This document shows, one piece after another, positions 1-6,521 of a stretch of 7,244 nucleotides of DNA (the stretch's first letter is position 1; every line of letters begins with the position of its first letter). Source of the stretch: Thermoleophilia bacterium UBA5186 (GTDB taxonomy: Bacteria > Actinomycetota > Thermoleophilia > Gaiellales > Gaiellaceae); assembly GCA_002413095.1 (NCBI GenBank), contig DHWI01000142.1, forward strand, positions 8,939 to 16,182, read 5' to 3'. The position numbers and the translations under genes were made by a program. The notes below the pieces were generated by a model, which searched no databases, was not told where the DNA came from, and saw only the letters and a list, made by a program, of their open reading frames with translations.

Positions 1-476
1 GAGAGCTCGTGCGGGTAGCGGAACCGGATCTCCGCGCGCAGGCCAACCTTGTCGAACAGTTCGGCCACGGCCTCGTCGAGCTTGCGGCCGCGCGCGATCG
101 CGTGCATCCGCAGCGGCTCGCCGACGATCTGGCCGCAGGTCATGCGCGGGTTCAGAGACGAATAGGGATCCTGGAAGACCATGTGCAGCTCGCGGCGAAG
201 CGGGCGCATCGCCCGCCTCGAGAGGTGCGAGATGTCTGTCCCGAGCAGCCGGATCGTCCCGTCGGTCGGTTCGAGCAGGCGCAGGATGCAGTTCCCGACG
301 GTCGACTTGCCGCTGCCTGACTCGCCGACGAGCCCGAGCATCTCGCCCGGGGCGATCGAGAACGAGACGCCGTCCACCGCATAGACGACCTGGCCGCCGC
401 CGGCGAGCCGGCTCCCGACCGGGAAATGCTTCTTGAGACCGTCGACCTCGAGCGCGGGCCCGTTCACTCCGTCCAT
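1..476 (-). CDS. Peptide/nickel-type ABC importer ATPase, OppF/DppF-like (partial, N-terminal 158 codons)
   Basis: Second ATP-binding subunit of a dipeptide/oligopeptide-type importer; it would sit on the cytoplasmic face and hydrolyse ATP with the D subunit. The reading frame is open from the ATG at 476 to the left edge. Visible are the Walker A GESGSGKST (residues 51-59), the Q-loop in MVFQDPYSSLNPR (about 99-111, Q102), and PHEL at 155-158. The window ends just before the expected LSGGQ signature, so Walker B, the H-loop and the C-terminal oligopeptide domain lie outside. The segment GSRLAGGGQVVYAVDGVSF is typical of F subunits, whose N-terminus precedes the core with a short loop. The ATG overlaps the end of the D gene by 13 nt. 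A GTG three codons later (467) would give a 4-nt GTGA overlap like the other junctions here, so the exact start is unsettled. Opp, Dpp or another PepT-family substrate cannot be distinguished. Confidence 0.93.
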   Translation of the reverse strand, partial: MDGVNGPALEVDGLKKHFPVGSRLAGGGQVVYAVDGVSFSIAPGEMLGLVGESGSGKSTVGNCILRLLEPTDGTIRLLGTDISHLSRRAMRPLRRELHMVFQDPYSSLNPRMTCGQIVGEPLRMHAIARGRKLDEAVAELFDKVGLRAEIRFRYPHEL

Positions 477-1450
477 TCGCCACCCGGGTGGAAGCACGCG
501 ACCAGGTGCCCCGGCCCAACCGCGCGCAGCGCCGGCACCTCCGAGCGCGTGCGATCGTCGGCGCGAGGGCAGCGCGGCGCGAACGCGCAGTGATTCGGCA
601 GCTCGGCGAGCGAGGGGACGCGGCCCGGGATCTCGCGCAGCCGGTCCTGCTTCGAGGCCGCGCCCGGGAGCGGGATCGCGCCCAGCAGGCCGATCGTGTA
701 CGGATGCTGCGGCCGCGCGAAGAGCTCGCGGACGGGCGCCTCCTCGGCCTTGCGGCCCGCGTACATCACGACGACGCGGTCGGCGATGTCGGCGACGACA
801 CCGAGGTTGTGGGTGATCAGGATGATCGCGGTGCCGAGCCGTTCGCGCAGCTCGCGCATCAGGTCGAGGATCCCCGCCTGGATCGTGACGTCGAGCGCCG
901 TCGTCGGCTCGTCGGCGATCAGGATCTTCGGCTCGCACGCGACCGCCATCGCGATCATCACCCGCTGGCGCATTCCGCCCGAGAGCTGATGCGGGTACTC
1001 GCGTACGCGCCGCTCGGGCGCCGGGATGTGCACGAGGTCGAGCAGCTCGATCGCGCGCTTGCGGGCAGCCGACCGCGACAGGCCGAGGTGCGTCCGCAGG
1101 CTCTCCTCGACCTGACGGCCGACGGTGAAGACCGGGTTCAGCGAGGTCATCGGCTCCTGGAAGACGAACGCGATCTCGTTGCCGCGAATCCGCCGCAGCC
1201 GCCGCGACGATGCGCCGAGCAGGTCGTCGCCGTCGAAGCGCGCGCGACCCGAGATCGTCGCGGTCGGCGGGAGGAGGCGCAGCAGCGACATCGCGGTCAC
1301 GCTCTTCCCGCAGCCCGACTCGCCGACGATTCCGAGCACCTCGCGCTCGGCGAGCGTGAAGCTCATCTTGTCGACCGCGTGCACGGTGCCCGCGTCGGTG
1401 TCGAAGCGGACGGAGAGGTCGGCGACCTCGAGCAGCGGTGCCGCGCTCAA
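464..1450 (-). CDS. Peptide/nickel-type ABC importer ATPase, OppD/DppD-like
   Basis: First ATP-binding subunit of the importer, 328 aa, the usual length for OppD/DppD. Seen in the sequence: Walker A GESGCGKS (43-50), Q-loop Q98 in [12 protein letters not shown], signature LSGGMRQR (156-163), Walker B ILIADEP (176-182, catalytic E181), D-loop TALD, and switch His214 in LITHN. After residue 248 comes the oligopeptide-transporter C-terminal extension (PQHPYT, then a Cys-containing stretch at 288-319). The open frame extends upstream to an ATG at 1600, but that stretch lies inside the permease C gene and does not resemble an ABC protein. I chose TTG at 1450, which gives the standard N-terminus [11 protein letters not shown] and a 4-nt TTGA overlap with the C gene stop. 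A weak GGACG lies 5 nt upstream. Oddity: the extension keeps three of the four Cys known in E. coli DppD/OppD (C288, C294, C319); the third position is Thr301. Confidence 0.94.
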   Translation of the reverse strand: MSAAPLLEVADLSVRFDTDAGTVHAVDKMSFTLAEREVLGIVGESGCGKSVTAMSLLRLLPPTATISGRARFDGDDLLGASSRRLRRIRGNEIAFVFQEPMTSLNPVFTVGRQVEESLRTHLGLSRSAARKRAIELLDLVHIPAPERRVREYPHQLSGGMRQRVMIAMAVACEPKILIADEPTTALDVTIQAGILDLMRELRERLGTAIILITHNLGVVADIADRVVVMYAGRKAEEAPVRELFARPQHPYTIGLLGAIPLPGAASKQDRLREIPGRVPSLAELPNHCAFAPRCPRADDRTRSEVPALRAVGPGHLVACFHPGGEWTE

Positions 1451-2322
1451 CGCTGCGTCCGCGGGTCGAGGACGTCCCGCAGACCGTCGCCGAGCAAGTT
1501 GAACGCGAGCGAGGCGATCACGATCGCCACACCAGGGTAGACCGCGAGCCGCGGCGCCTCGGTGAGATAGTCCTGCGCCGCGTTCAGCTGCACGCCCCAC
1601 GACGTGGCCGGCGGCTGCACGCCGAGCCCGAGGAACGAGAGCACCGCCTCGCCGATGATCGCGAGCGGAATCGTCACCGTGGCCTGGACGATCAGCGTGC
1701 TCATCATGTTCGGGAGGATGTGCCGGAAGAGGATCGTCGTGTCGCGGGCGCCATTCGCGATCGCGGCGCGCACGTAGTCCTCCTCACGCAGCGCGAGCGC
1801 CTCCCCGCGCGCGATGCGGATGAGCCCCGGCGCCGCGCCGATCCCGAGGGCGAGGATCGCGTTACGCAGCGACGCGCCGAGGATCGCGGCCAGCCCGACG
1901 GCGAGGATCAGGAACGGGAACGCGAGCAGCACGTCGGTCAGCCTCGCGATCACCGGGTCGATCCAACCGCGGTAATAGCCCGCAACGAGACCGATCGGCA
2001 CCGCGACGGCGAGTGCGAGCAGCGTCGAGAGCACGCCCGCCTCCATCGAGGCTCTGGCTCCGAAAATGATCTGCGACCAGATGTCGTGCCCGAGCGGATC
2101 CGTCCCGAGCAGGTGCTTGCTCGACTGGTGGACGAGGATCGCGTTGAAGTCGGTCGCCTGGTAGCTGTACGGCGCGATCTGGTTCGCGAACAGCGCGAGC
2201 GTCGCGAACGCGACCGCGACGATTAGCCCGGCGACGGCGAGCGGACGGCGAAGGAAGCGCTTCCGCAACAGTCGGCGGCGTCCGGCCCTGGGGTTGATCG
2301 TCGCCAGCTCGACGTAGCTCAT
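1447..2322 (-). CDS. Peptide/nickel-type ABC importer permease, OppC/DppC-like
   Basis: Inner-membrane permease subunit, 291 aa, typical for OppC/DppC. It has a basic cytoplasmic N-terminus ([12 protein letters not shown], 15-26), a first membrane span at about 27-48, the periplasmic family motif [15 protein letters not shown] (71-85), and further spans at about 92-116, 127-150, 154-172, 207-229 and 260-279. The EAA coupling loop that docks on the ATPases is clear at about 174-205 ([16 protein letters not shown], invariant Gly191). The C-terminus [11 protein letters not shown] is the family ending. The frame continues upstream inside the B gene, but ATG 2322 is preceded by GGGGAG with 6-nt spacing and gives a standard N-terminus. 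It overlaps the B stop as ATGA, indicating translational coupling. It pairs with the B permease to form the transmembrane channel. Confidence 0.96.
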   Translation of the reverse strand: MSYVELATINPRAGRRRLLRKRFLRRPLAVAGLIVAVAFATLALFANQIAPYSYQATDFNAILVHQSSKHLLGTDPLGHDIWSQIIFGARASMEAGVLSTLLALAVAVPIGLVAGYYRGWIDPVIARLTDVLLAFPFLILAVGLAAILGASLRNAILALGIGAAPGLIRIARGEALALREEDYVRAAIANGARDTTILFRHILPNMMSTLIVQATVTIPLAIIGEAVLSFLGLGVQPPATSWGVQLNAAQDYLTEAPRLAVYPGVAIVIASLAFNLLGDGLRDVLDPRTQR

Positions 2323-3269
2323 GTGCTGCTCCCCGAGACCCGGATCCGCGGGTTGAGGAACGAGTAGACGAGGTCGACGCCGAGGTTGACGATAACGTAG
2401 CCGGAGGCCGCGACGAGCACGATCCCCTGGATCAACGCGTAGTCGCGCTGCTGGATCGACTCGACGGTCAGGCGACCGAAGCCTGCGATCGAGAAGATCG
2501 CCTCGGTGACCACGGCGCCCGAGATGAGCGCGCCGAGCTGCAGTCCGATCACGGTCGTAACGGTGATCAGGGAGTTCCGCAGCGCGTGCTTGCAGACGAC
2601 GCTCCACTCGCTCAGGCCCTTCGCCCGGGCGGTGCGGACGTAGTCGGCGTTGAGCGACTCGAGCATCGCCGAGCGCATCTGCCGGGCCAGCACCGCCGCG
2701 AGCCCCGTCCCGAGCACGACCGCCGGCATGAGCATGTGGCGCAGGTTCTCCAGCGGGTGCGAGATCGAGACGTAGTCGCCTGCGGGGAGCCAGTGCAGGT
2801 TGACCGCGAAGACGATGATCATCATCAGTCCCAGCCAGAAGTGGGGCACCGACAGCGCGACGAGCGCCGTGGTCGTGCTCGTGTAGTCGGAGAGCTTCCC
2901 GCGCCGAACGGCCGAGATGATCCCGACGGGGATCCCGATCAGCACGCCGAGGAGGACGCTGAGGCTCGCGAGCTCCAGCGTGATCGGGAGCTTCACGACG
3001 ATCGTGTGCGCGACGGAGAGCCCACGAGAGTCGGTGCCGAGGTCGCCGCGCAGCGCGTGGCCGATCCAGTGCGCGTACTGAATCGGGACCGGCTTGTCGA
3101 GCCCGTAGTCGTGCCGGATCTGCGCGAGCACCGCCGGGTCGCGGTTCTCCCCGCCGAGCGCGATCGCCGGGTCGCCCGGCAGCGCGCGAACGCCGAGGAA
3201 GACGAGGATGCTCGACAGGAACAGGACGATCAGGGCAGCTCCGACCTTCCTCAGGACGAAGCTGCCCAT
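2319..3269 (-). CDS. Peptide/nickel-type ABC importer permease, OppB/DppB-like
   Basis: Inner-membrane permease subunit, 316 aa, normal for OppB/DppB. It starts with an amphipathic, positively charged stretch and a membrane span (about 9-29), followed by the family motif VRALPGDPA (27-35) and an external loop with YGLDKPVPIQYAHWI (55-69). Later spans are at about 97-119, 133-156, 179-199, 238-260 and 281-304. The EAA loop is at about 202-232 (LNADYVRTARAKGLSE, Gly218). The C-terminal VYSFLNPRIR is characteristic. The ATG is well supported: AAAGGAG lies 6 nt upstream, within the 16-nt gap after the binding-protein stop. With the C subunit it forms the translocation path. Confidence 0.96.
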   Translation of the reverse strand: MGSFVLRKVGAALIVLFLSSILVFLGVRALPGDPAIALGGENRDPAVLAQIRHDYGLDKPVPIQYAHWIGHALRGDLGTDSRGLSVAHTIVVKLPITLELASLSVLLGVLIGIPVGIISAVRRGKLSDYTSTTTALVALSVPHFWLGLMMIIVFAVNLHWLPAGDYVSISHPLENLRHMLMPAVVLGTGLAAVLARQMRSAMLESLNADYVRTARAKGLSEWSVVCKHALRNSLITVTTVIGLQLGALISGAVVTEAIFSIAGFGRLTVESIQQRDYALIQGIVLVAASGYVIVNLGVDLVYSFLNPRIRVSGSST

Positions 3270-3275
3270 GACCGA

Positions 3276-3282
3276 CTCCTTT
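3276..3282 (-). promoter_or_regulatory. Ribosome binding site of the OppB-like permease gene
   Basis: Minus-strand AAAGGAG with a 6-nt spacer to the ATG at 3269. It is the strongest Shine-Dalgarno in the operon and fills most of the 16-nt gap after the binding-protein stop. The permease therefore has its own initiation site, while the later genes rely on overlaps. Confidence 0.8.
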
Positions 3283-3285
3283 CGA

Positions 3286-4878
3286 CTACTTGCTCGCGAA
3301 GGCCACGCGAATCAGACCGTCACCGTATACCCGCACGCCCTTCACCTTCTTGGACACGCCGGTGAAGTTCTGCGGGTGGTAGAGGTAGATGAGCGGGCGG
3401 TCCTGCAGGACGACCCCGAACGCCTGGTTGTAGAGCGCGCGGCGCTTGTTCTGGTTCGTGTTGGCTCGCGCGACGTCGAGCAACCGGTCGACGCGCGCCG
3501 ACGAGTAGCCGCTGTCGTTCAGTGAGCCGCCCGTGTGGACGAAGCCGTAGTTCGTGCCGTCGGGGTCGACGCGGCCCGAGAAGCCGACGGCGAAGACGTC
3601 GAACTGGCCGGCGTCCGCGCGGTTGAGCGACGTGGTGAACTCGGTCGGGACGAGGTCGATGTTGAAGCCCGCGTCCCGCGCTTCCGACTGGATCACCTGG
3701 CCGAGCCGCGCGGCGACGGTGTCCGTCCCGATCATCAGCTTGACGGGGATCGGCGTGTTCTCCCGGGATTGCGCGACGAGCTTCTTCGCACGCGCGATGT
3801 TCCGGCCGGGACACTTGAGCTTCGGATCCCGCCAGAACTTCTGCACCGGCGAGACGGGGCTGCAGTCGGGAAGCACCGTGCCGCCGAACACGACCTTGTT
3901 GATCACCTTGCGGTCGAGCGAGAGCTCGAGCGCCTCGCGCAGGCCGCGGTGTTTCGCCAGCGGCGTGCCGACGTTGGAGTACGGGTTCCTGAGCCCGGTC
4001 TTGTTCCCGATGTTGATCGTCAGCCCCTGGTAGCCGAGCGTCGTGGCCTTGATCAGGCTCAGGCTGGAGTCGCGCTTGATCGCCGGCAGGTTGGTCGACG
4101 CGAGGCGGTCGGCGACGTCGATGTCGTGGGAGCTGAGGTTCGCCGCCCTCGCGCTCGGCTCGTTGATGATCCGGTAGACGATCCCGGCGAGCTTCACCTT
4201 GCTCTTCGCGTAGTAGAAGCTCGACTTCTTCAGGACGATGCGGTCACCGGCCGTGCGGCTCACGAACGAGAACGGGCCGACGCAGACGGGATTGGCCGCG
4301 AAAGCGCCGCCCCCATTCAGCGCCTGCGGCGACATGATCATCCCCGACCGGTCCGCGAGCAGCGACGTGAGCGGCGCGAACGGCGCGGAGAGGTGCAGGA
4401 CGACCGTGCTCGATCCTGAGGTCGTAACCGAGTCGACCGGCGTGAGCTCGCTCGCGCGTGCCGATTTGGCAAGGCCTTTGTGCCGATCGAGCGAGATCTT
4501 GACGGCGGCCGCGTTGAACGGCGACCCGTCGTTGAACTTGATCCCCTTGCGCAGATTGATCGTCACTGTCTTTCCCCCGCCTGAGACCTTGGGCAGGCTC
4601 GCCGCGAGCTGCGGGACGATGTCGAGCTTTGCGTTGATGTCGTAGAGCTTTTCGCAGAGCGACAAGAACACGACTCGGCCCACGAAGGTGCGCGCGAGCG
4701 TCGGATCGAGCGCGTCCGGCTCTTCGGCCAGGCCGACGGTGAGCGTCGCGCCGGCGGCGGGCGCCGCGGTGCTGGAACGGTGGGCGGTGGATGCGCCGGC
4801 TACGGCGACCAGTGCGAGCGCCAGCGCGATGATTGCAACCGCGCCGAGTGCGCTCCGCACGCGGGTAGTGATGCTCAT
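3286..4878 (-). CDS. Extracytoplasmic solute-binding protein, SBP_bac_5 family (OppA/DppA-like)
   Basis: Ligand-binding component of the importer, 530 aa, typical for family 5 (cluster C) binding proteins. The N-terminus has Arg residues then a hydrophobic run (about 9-29, AIIALALALVAVAGA), so it is exported; a likely signal peptidase site is near AGA/STA (27-32). The mature part begins ATLTVGLAEEPDALDPTLA (44-62). Other family hallmarks are NLRKGIKFNDGSPFNA (108-123), GPFSF (201-205), RGLREALELSLDR (311-323) and a C-terminal RPLIYLYHPQNF (494-505). The open frame runs up to 5004, but ATG 4878 fits because AGGGGG lies 5 nt upstream and the signal peptide starts there; the extension would cross the promoter. 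Oddity: no lipobox Cys, the first Cys being residue 75. It is the first gene of the operon. The ligand (peptide, glutathione, opine, nickel chelate or other) cannot be assigned. Confidence 0.94.
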   Translation of the reverse strand: MSITTRVRSALGAVAIIALALALVAVAGASTAHRSSTAAPAAGATLTVGLAEEPDALDPTLARTFVGRVVFLSLCEKLYDINAKLDIVPQLAASLPKVSGGGKTVTINLRKGIKFNDGSPFNAAAVKISLDRHKGLAKSARASELTPVDSVTTSGSSTVVLHLSAPFAPLTSLLADRSGMIMSPQALNGGGAFAANPVCVGPFSFVSRTAGDRIVLKKSSFYYAKSKVKLAGIVYRIINEPSARAANLSSHDIDVADRLASTNLPAIKRDSSLSLIKATTLGYQGLTINIGNKTGLRNPYSNVGTPLAKHRGLREALELSLDRKVINKVVFGGTVLPDCSPVSPVQKFWRDPKLKCPGRNIARAKKLVAQSRENTPIPVKLMIGTDTVAARLGQVIQSEARDAGFNIDLVPTEFTTSLNRADAGQFDVFAVGFSGRVDPDGTNYGFVHTGGSLNDSGYSSARVDRLLDVARANTNQNKRRALYNQAFGVVLQDRPLIYLYHPQNFTGVSKKVKGVRVYGDGLIRVAFASK

Positions 4879-4883
4879 GTGTT

Positions 4884-4889
4884 CCCCCT
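4884..4889 (-). promoter_or_regulatory. Ribosome binding site of the solute-binding protein gene
   Basis: Minus-strand AGGGGG, 5 nt before the ATG at 4878. It supports this start over in-frame codons further upstream, which would place the operator region inside the protein. Confidence 0.65.
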
Positions 4890-4952
4890 CGCTTGAACGT
4901 GCCTGGAGCGGATACGCGCCTCTTCCTTCGGACGGTTCTGAACGCACAAGCG

Positions 4953-4958
4953 TAGAAT
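4953..4958 (+). promoter_or_regulatory. Possible -10 box for the plus-strand exporter/regulator operon
   Basis: TAGAAT matches TATAAT at five of six positions and overlaps operator site 1 by three bases. No good -35 is seen 16-18 bp upstream (GC-rich). A second candidate, TATCGT at 4996-5001, also lacks a clear -35. Some promoter must lie in this 145-bp divergent region, since the plus-strand genes start here; which hexamer is used is uncertain. Confidence 0.3.
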
Positions 4959-4969
4959 GGATCCACTTC
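4956..4969. promoter_or_regulatory. Predicted operator site 1 (TGGATCCA palindrome)
   Basis: AATGGATCCACTTC, whose core TGGATCCA (4958-4965) is a perfect 8-bp palindrome. It matches site 2 at 13 of 14 positions and lies between the -35 and -10 of the predicted importer promoter. A TGG-CCA type palindrome is compatible with FadR/FCD-branch GntR regulators, one of which is encoded just downstream on the plus strand. The link to that protein is inferred. Confidence 0.6.
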
Positions 4970-4976
4970 CCCGTCA

Positions 4977-4990
4977 AATGGATCCAATTC
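4977..4990. promoter_or_regulatory. Predicted operator site 2 (TGGATCCA palindrome)
   Basis: AATGGATCCAATTC, the second copy, beginning 21 bp after site 1, so the two face the same side of the helix. The palindrome core (4979-4986) sits immediately upstream of the predicted -35 of the importer operon; the repeat overlaps the -35 by one base. TGGATCCA was not noticed elsewhere in the window, although the shorter GGATCC is frequent. Confidence 0.6.
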
Positions 4991-5023
4991 AGTGGTATCG
5001 TCAACGGCGAGTTGGCCGGATCC

Positions 5024-5419
5024 GTGCAAGACGCGGGGGAACCGCGGATCGCCCGCGCTCGCTTTCTCGACCCACAACTCCTGGCGATTGGGCTGGCCGG
5101 CGGAGTGCTCTCCGGGCTGCTCGGCGTCGGCGGCGGGATCGTGATGGTGCCGCTGCTCGTGATCTGGGCGGGCTACGCGCAGCGGGACGCGCACGCGATG
5201 TCCCTCGGCGCGATCGTGCCCATCAGCGTCGCAGGGGTCCTCACCTACGGGATCGCGGGCCAGGTCCGGCTGCCGGAGGCGATCGCGCTCGCCGTCGGCG
5301 CGGTCGGGGGCGCACGCGTCGGGGCGGGGCTCCTTTCGCGGCTGGGCGACCGGCCGCTCAAGCTCGCGTTCGGCTCCTTCCTCATTGCGGTCGCGGTCTT
5401 GATGGCGGTGCGGCATTGA
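5024..5419 (+). CDS. Half-size TauE/SafE-family membrane protein, N-terminal-type repeat
   Basis: About 131 aa, half the usual 240-270 aa of TauE/SafE (formerly DUF81) anion exporters, which export sulfite, sulfoacetate and related compounds. The repeat hallmark GVLSGLLGVGGGIVMVP (27-43) is present. Hydrophobic spans are at about 18-48 (broken by the glycine motif), 58-76, 84-104 and 111-128. It ends in VLMAVRH, where a full-length protein would pass into its second repeat. Start: GTG 5024 is the in-frame start nearest the conserved region; TTG 5012 is an alternative, and neither has a strong Shine-Dalgarno. The open frame extends to 4688, but that part reads antisense across the binding-protein gene and the operator and is not protein-like. 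The next gene supplies the second repeat. Export of a sulfur oxyanion is a family-level guess; the substrate is unknown. Confidence 0.85.
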   Translation: MQDAGEPRIARARFLDPQLLAIGLAGGVLSGLLGVGGGIVMVPLLVIWAGYAQRDAHAMSLGAIVPISVAGVLTYGIAGQVRLPEAIALAVGAVGGARVGAGLLSRLGDRPLKLAFGSFLIAVAVLMAVRH

Positions 5420-5802
5420 GCTCCGCACTCCTGCTCGCCGGCTTCGTCGCGTTCGGCGCGGTGACCGGCGTGGCAGCGGGAGTGCTCGGCGTGGGCGGCG
5501 GGGTCCTCATGGTGCCGTTCCTGACGCTCGTCACCGGAATGCCGCAGCATGCCGCGGAGGCCACGTCGCTACTCGTCGTCCTCCCGACCGCGGCCGTCGC
5601 GAGCCTCGTGCTCCAGCGGCGCGGGATCGGCGATCTCGGCGTCGCGCTTCGCTTCGGCGTGGTCGGCGCGGCCGGGGCCGCCGGCGGCGCGCTGCTCGCC
5701 CTGGCGTTGCCCGGCCGTTCGCTGCGCGTCGTGTTCGCGGTCTTTCTCGCGCTCGTCGGGCTACGGCTCGTCCGCGACGGCCTGCACACTGAGCGGCCGT
5801 GA
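5416..5802 (+). CDS. Half-size TauE/SafE-family membrane protein, C-terminal-type repeat
   Basis: 128 aa, starting at TTG 5416, which overlaps the previous stop as TTGA. The sequence begins SSALLLAGFVAFGAVTGVAAG and carries the same repeat hallmark, GVLGVGGGVLMVP (22-34). Hydrophobic segments are at about 4-38, 48-66, 77-99 and 103-119. It aligns almost without gaps to residues 31-129 of the upstream half, as expected of the two internal repeats of TauE/SafE proteins. No other start codon precedes the first span, and no separate ribosome site is visible, so production probably depends on termination-reinitiation from the upstream gene. The two halves most likely form one heterodimeric exporter. 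The alternative is a single gene broken by a one-base frameshift, biological or from sequencing. Confidence 0.85.
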   Translation: MSSALLLAGFVAFGAVTGVAAGVLGVGGGVLMVPFLTLVTGMPQHAAEATSLLVVLPTAAVASLVLQRRGIGDLGVALRFGVVGAAGAAGGALLALALPGRSLRVVFAVFLALVGLRLVRDGLHTERP

Positions 5803-6521
5803 CCGCACGCGGGAACCAGGCGCTCGTCGACCGGCTCGCGGCGACGATCCAAGCCCGAGTCCTCTCCGGACAAATCGCGAGTGGGTCACGGTTGCGGCAA
5901 GAAACGCTCGCCGCCGAGTTCGGAGTAAGCCGTACGCCCGTGCGCGAAGCGCTCCGCAAGCTGCAGTCAGGCGGGCTCGTCCACGTCGAGCCGAACCGAG
6001 GCGCGGTCGTCCACGGCCCCTCTGCCCGCGAGATCCGGGAGGCGTACGAGGTGCGCGCCGAGCTCGAGGGCCTCGCCGCGGAGCTGGCGCCGACGCGCAT
6101 CAGTGACGAACAGCTCGAGCGGCTGCGCGAGGCGGAGAACCTCTTTCGCCGCTCGATGGGCTCGCTGATCCGCCGGCGCCGCAACGGCAAGACCTCCGAC
6201 TGGACCGCGGAGAGCGACTGGGAGCAGGCGAACAACGTGTTCCACCAGGTGATCCAGGAAGCCGCCGGCAATGCGCGCCTGCTCGCCATCATCGAGACGC
6301 TCCACCTGAGCTTCCCGCGTGCGCTCTCGTGGGCAGCGCTCTCGGAGAGCTCACACCTCCTCGAGGAGAACATCGAGCAGCATCACCGGATCCTCGAGGC
6401 GATCGAGCGCCGCGATCCACAGGAGGCACGGCGACTGATGGTGGAGCACGTCCGCAGCGCAGGCGAGCTGGTCACGCTGCACCTCGAGCAGGCCGGCGCG
6501 CGGCAAGCCGTCGAGACCTAG
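5799..6521 (+). CDS. GntR-family transcriptional regulator with FCD ligand-binding domain
   Basis: 240 aa DNA-binding regulator. N-terminal GntR winged helix (about 5-72): LSGQIASGSRLRQETLAAEF, then recognition-helix motif VSRTPVREALRKL (43-55), then the wing VHVEPNRGAVV (61-71). The C-terminal all-helical FCD domain (about 76-225) carries NNVFHQVIQEAAGN (145-158), QHHRILEAI (194-202) and LMVEHV (213-218). FCD domains typically bind a metal through Asp-x3-His plus two more His. Here H149, H195 and H217 are kept, but the Asp position is Asn145. An Arg-rich stretch (RRRRNG, 125-130) makes the region before N145 longer than I expect. GTG 5799 overlaps the previous stop as GTGA, so it is co-translated with the split exporter. 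FCD proteins usually sense small carboxylates and repress nearby transport or catabolic genes, and the tandem palindrome at 4956-4990 is the natural target. Ligand unknown. Confidence 0.93.
   Translation: MTARGNQALVDRLAATIQARVLSGQIASGSRLRQETLAAEFGVSRTPVREALRKLQSGGLVHVEPNRGAVVHGPSAREIREAYEVRAELEGLAAELAPTRISDEQLERLREAENLFRRSMGSLIRRRRNGKTSDWTAESDWEQANNVFHQVIQEAAGNARLLAIIETLHLSFPRALSWAALSESSHLLEENIEQHHRILEAIERRDPQEARRLMVEHVRSAGELVTLHLEQAGARQAVET

Larger units (their letters stand above)
4949..4977 (-). promoter_or_regulatory. Predicted sigma70-type promoter of the importer operon
   Basis: On the minus strand a TTGACG box (4977-4972, five of six to TTGACA) is followed after exactly 17 nt by TACGCT (4954-4949), which fits the TAnnnT -10 pattern common in high-GC Gram-positives. 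Transcription would start near 4942, leaving a 5' leader of about 65 nt before the binding-protein ATG. The spacer contains one copy of the TGGATCCA palindrome and the -35 is abutted by the other, so a bound protein would block RNA polymerase. No transcript data; inferred from pattern only. Confidence 0.55.

Noticed and set aside
488..1540. Long plus-strand open frame (about 350 codons) across the ATPase D gene
   Set aside because: Antisense to a gene with all ABC motifs intact. Its translation is rich in Arg/Asp/Glu/Ala with no domain, a typical shadow in high-GC DNA. The similar long plus-strand frames at 1438-2226, 2586-3365 and 3535-4419 are rejected for the same reason.
4957..4992. Peptide-level repeat (MDPLPRQMDP) in a frame starting at 4957
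   Set aside because: It arises from the 21-bp spaced DNA repeat being a multiple of three. The frame is continuous with a shadow of the first exporter half and has no coding support upstream of the TTG at 5416.
5018..5023. Third GGATCC near the exporter start as an extra operator copy
   Set aside because: It reads CGGATCCG, not TGGATCCA. The same octamer occurs inside coding sequence near 2096 and 2341, so it is background.
5408..5422. Programmed -1 frameshift fusing the two TauE/SafE halves
   Set aside because: The junction gtgcggcattgagc has no slippery heptamer and no evident downstream stem. Stop/start coupling through TTGA explains it more simply.
4244..5428. Minus-strand open frame of about 394 codons spanning the binding-protein 5' end and the first exporter half
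   Set aside because: Out of frame with the binding protein and antisense to the exporter. Low-complexity Arg/His/Asp-rich translation crosses the promoter region.
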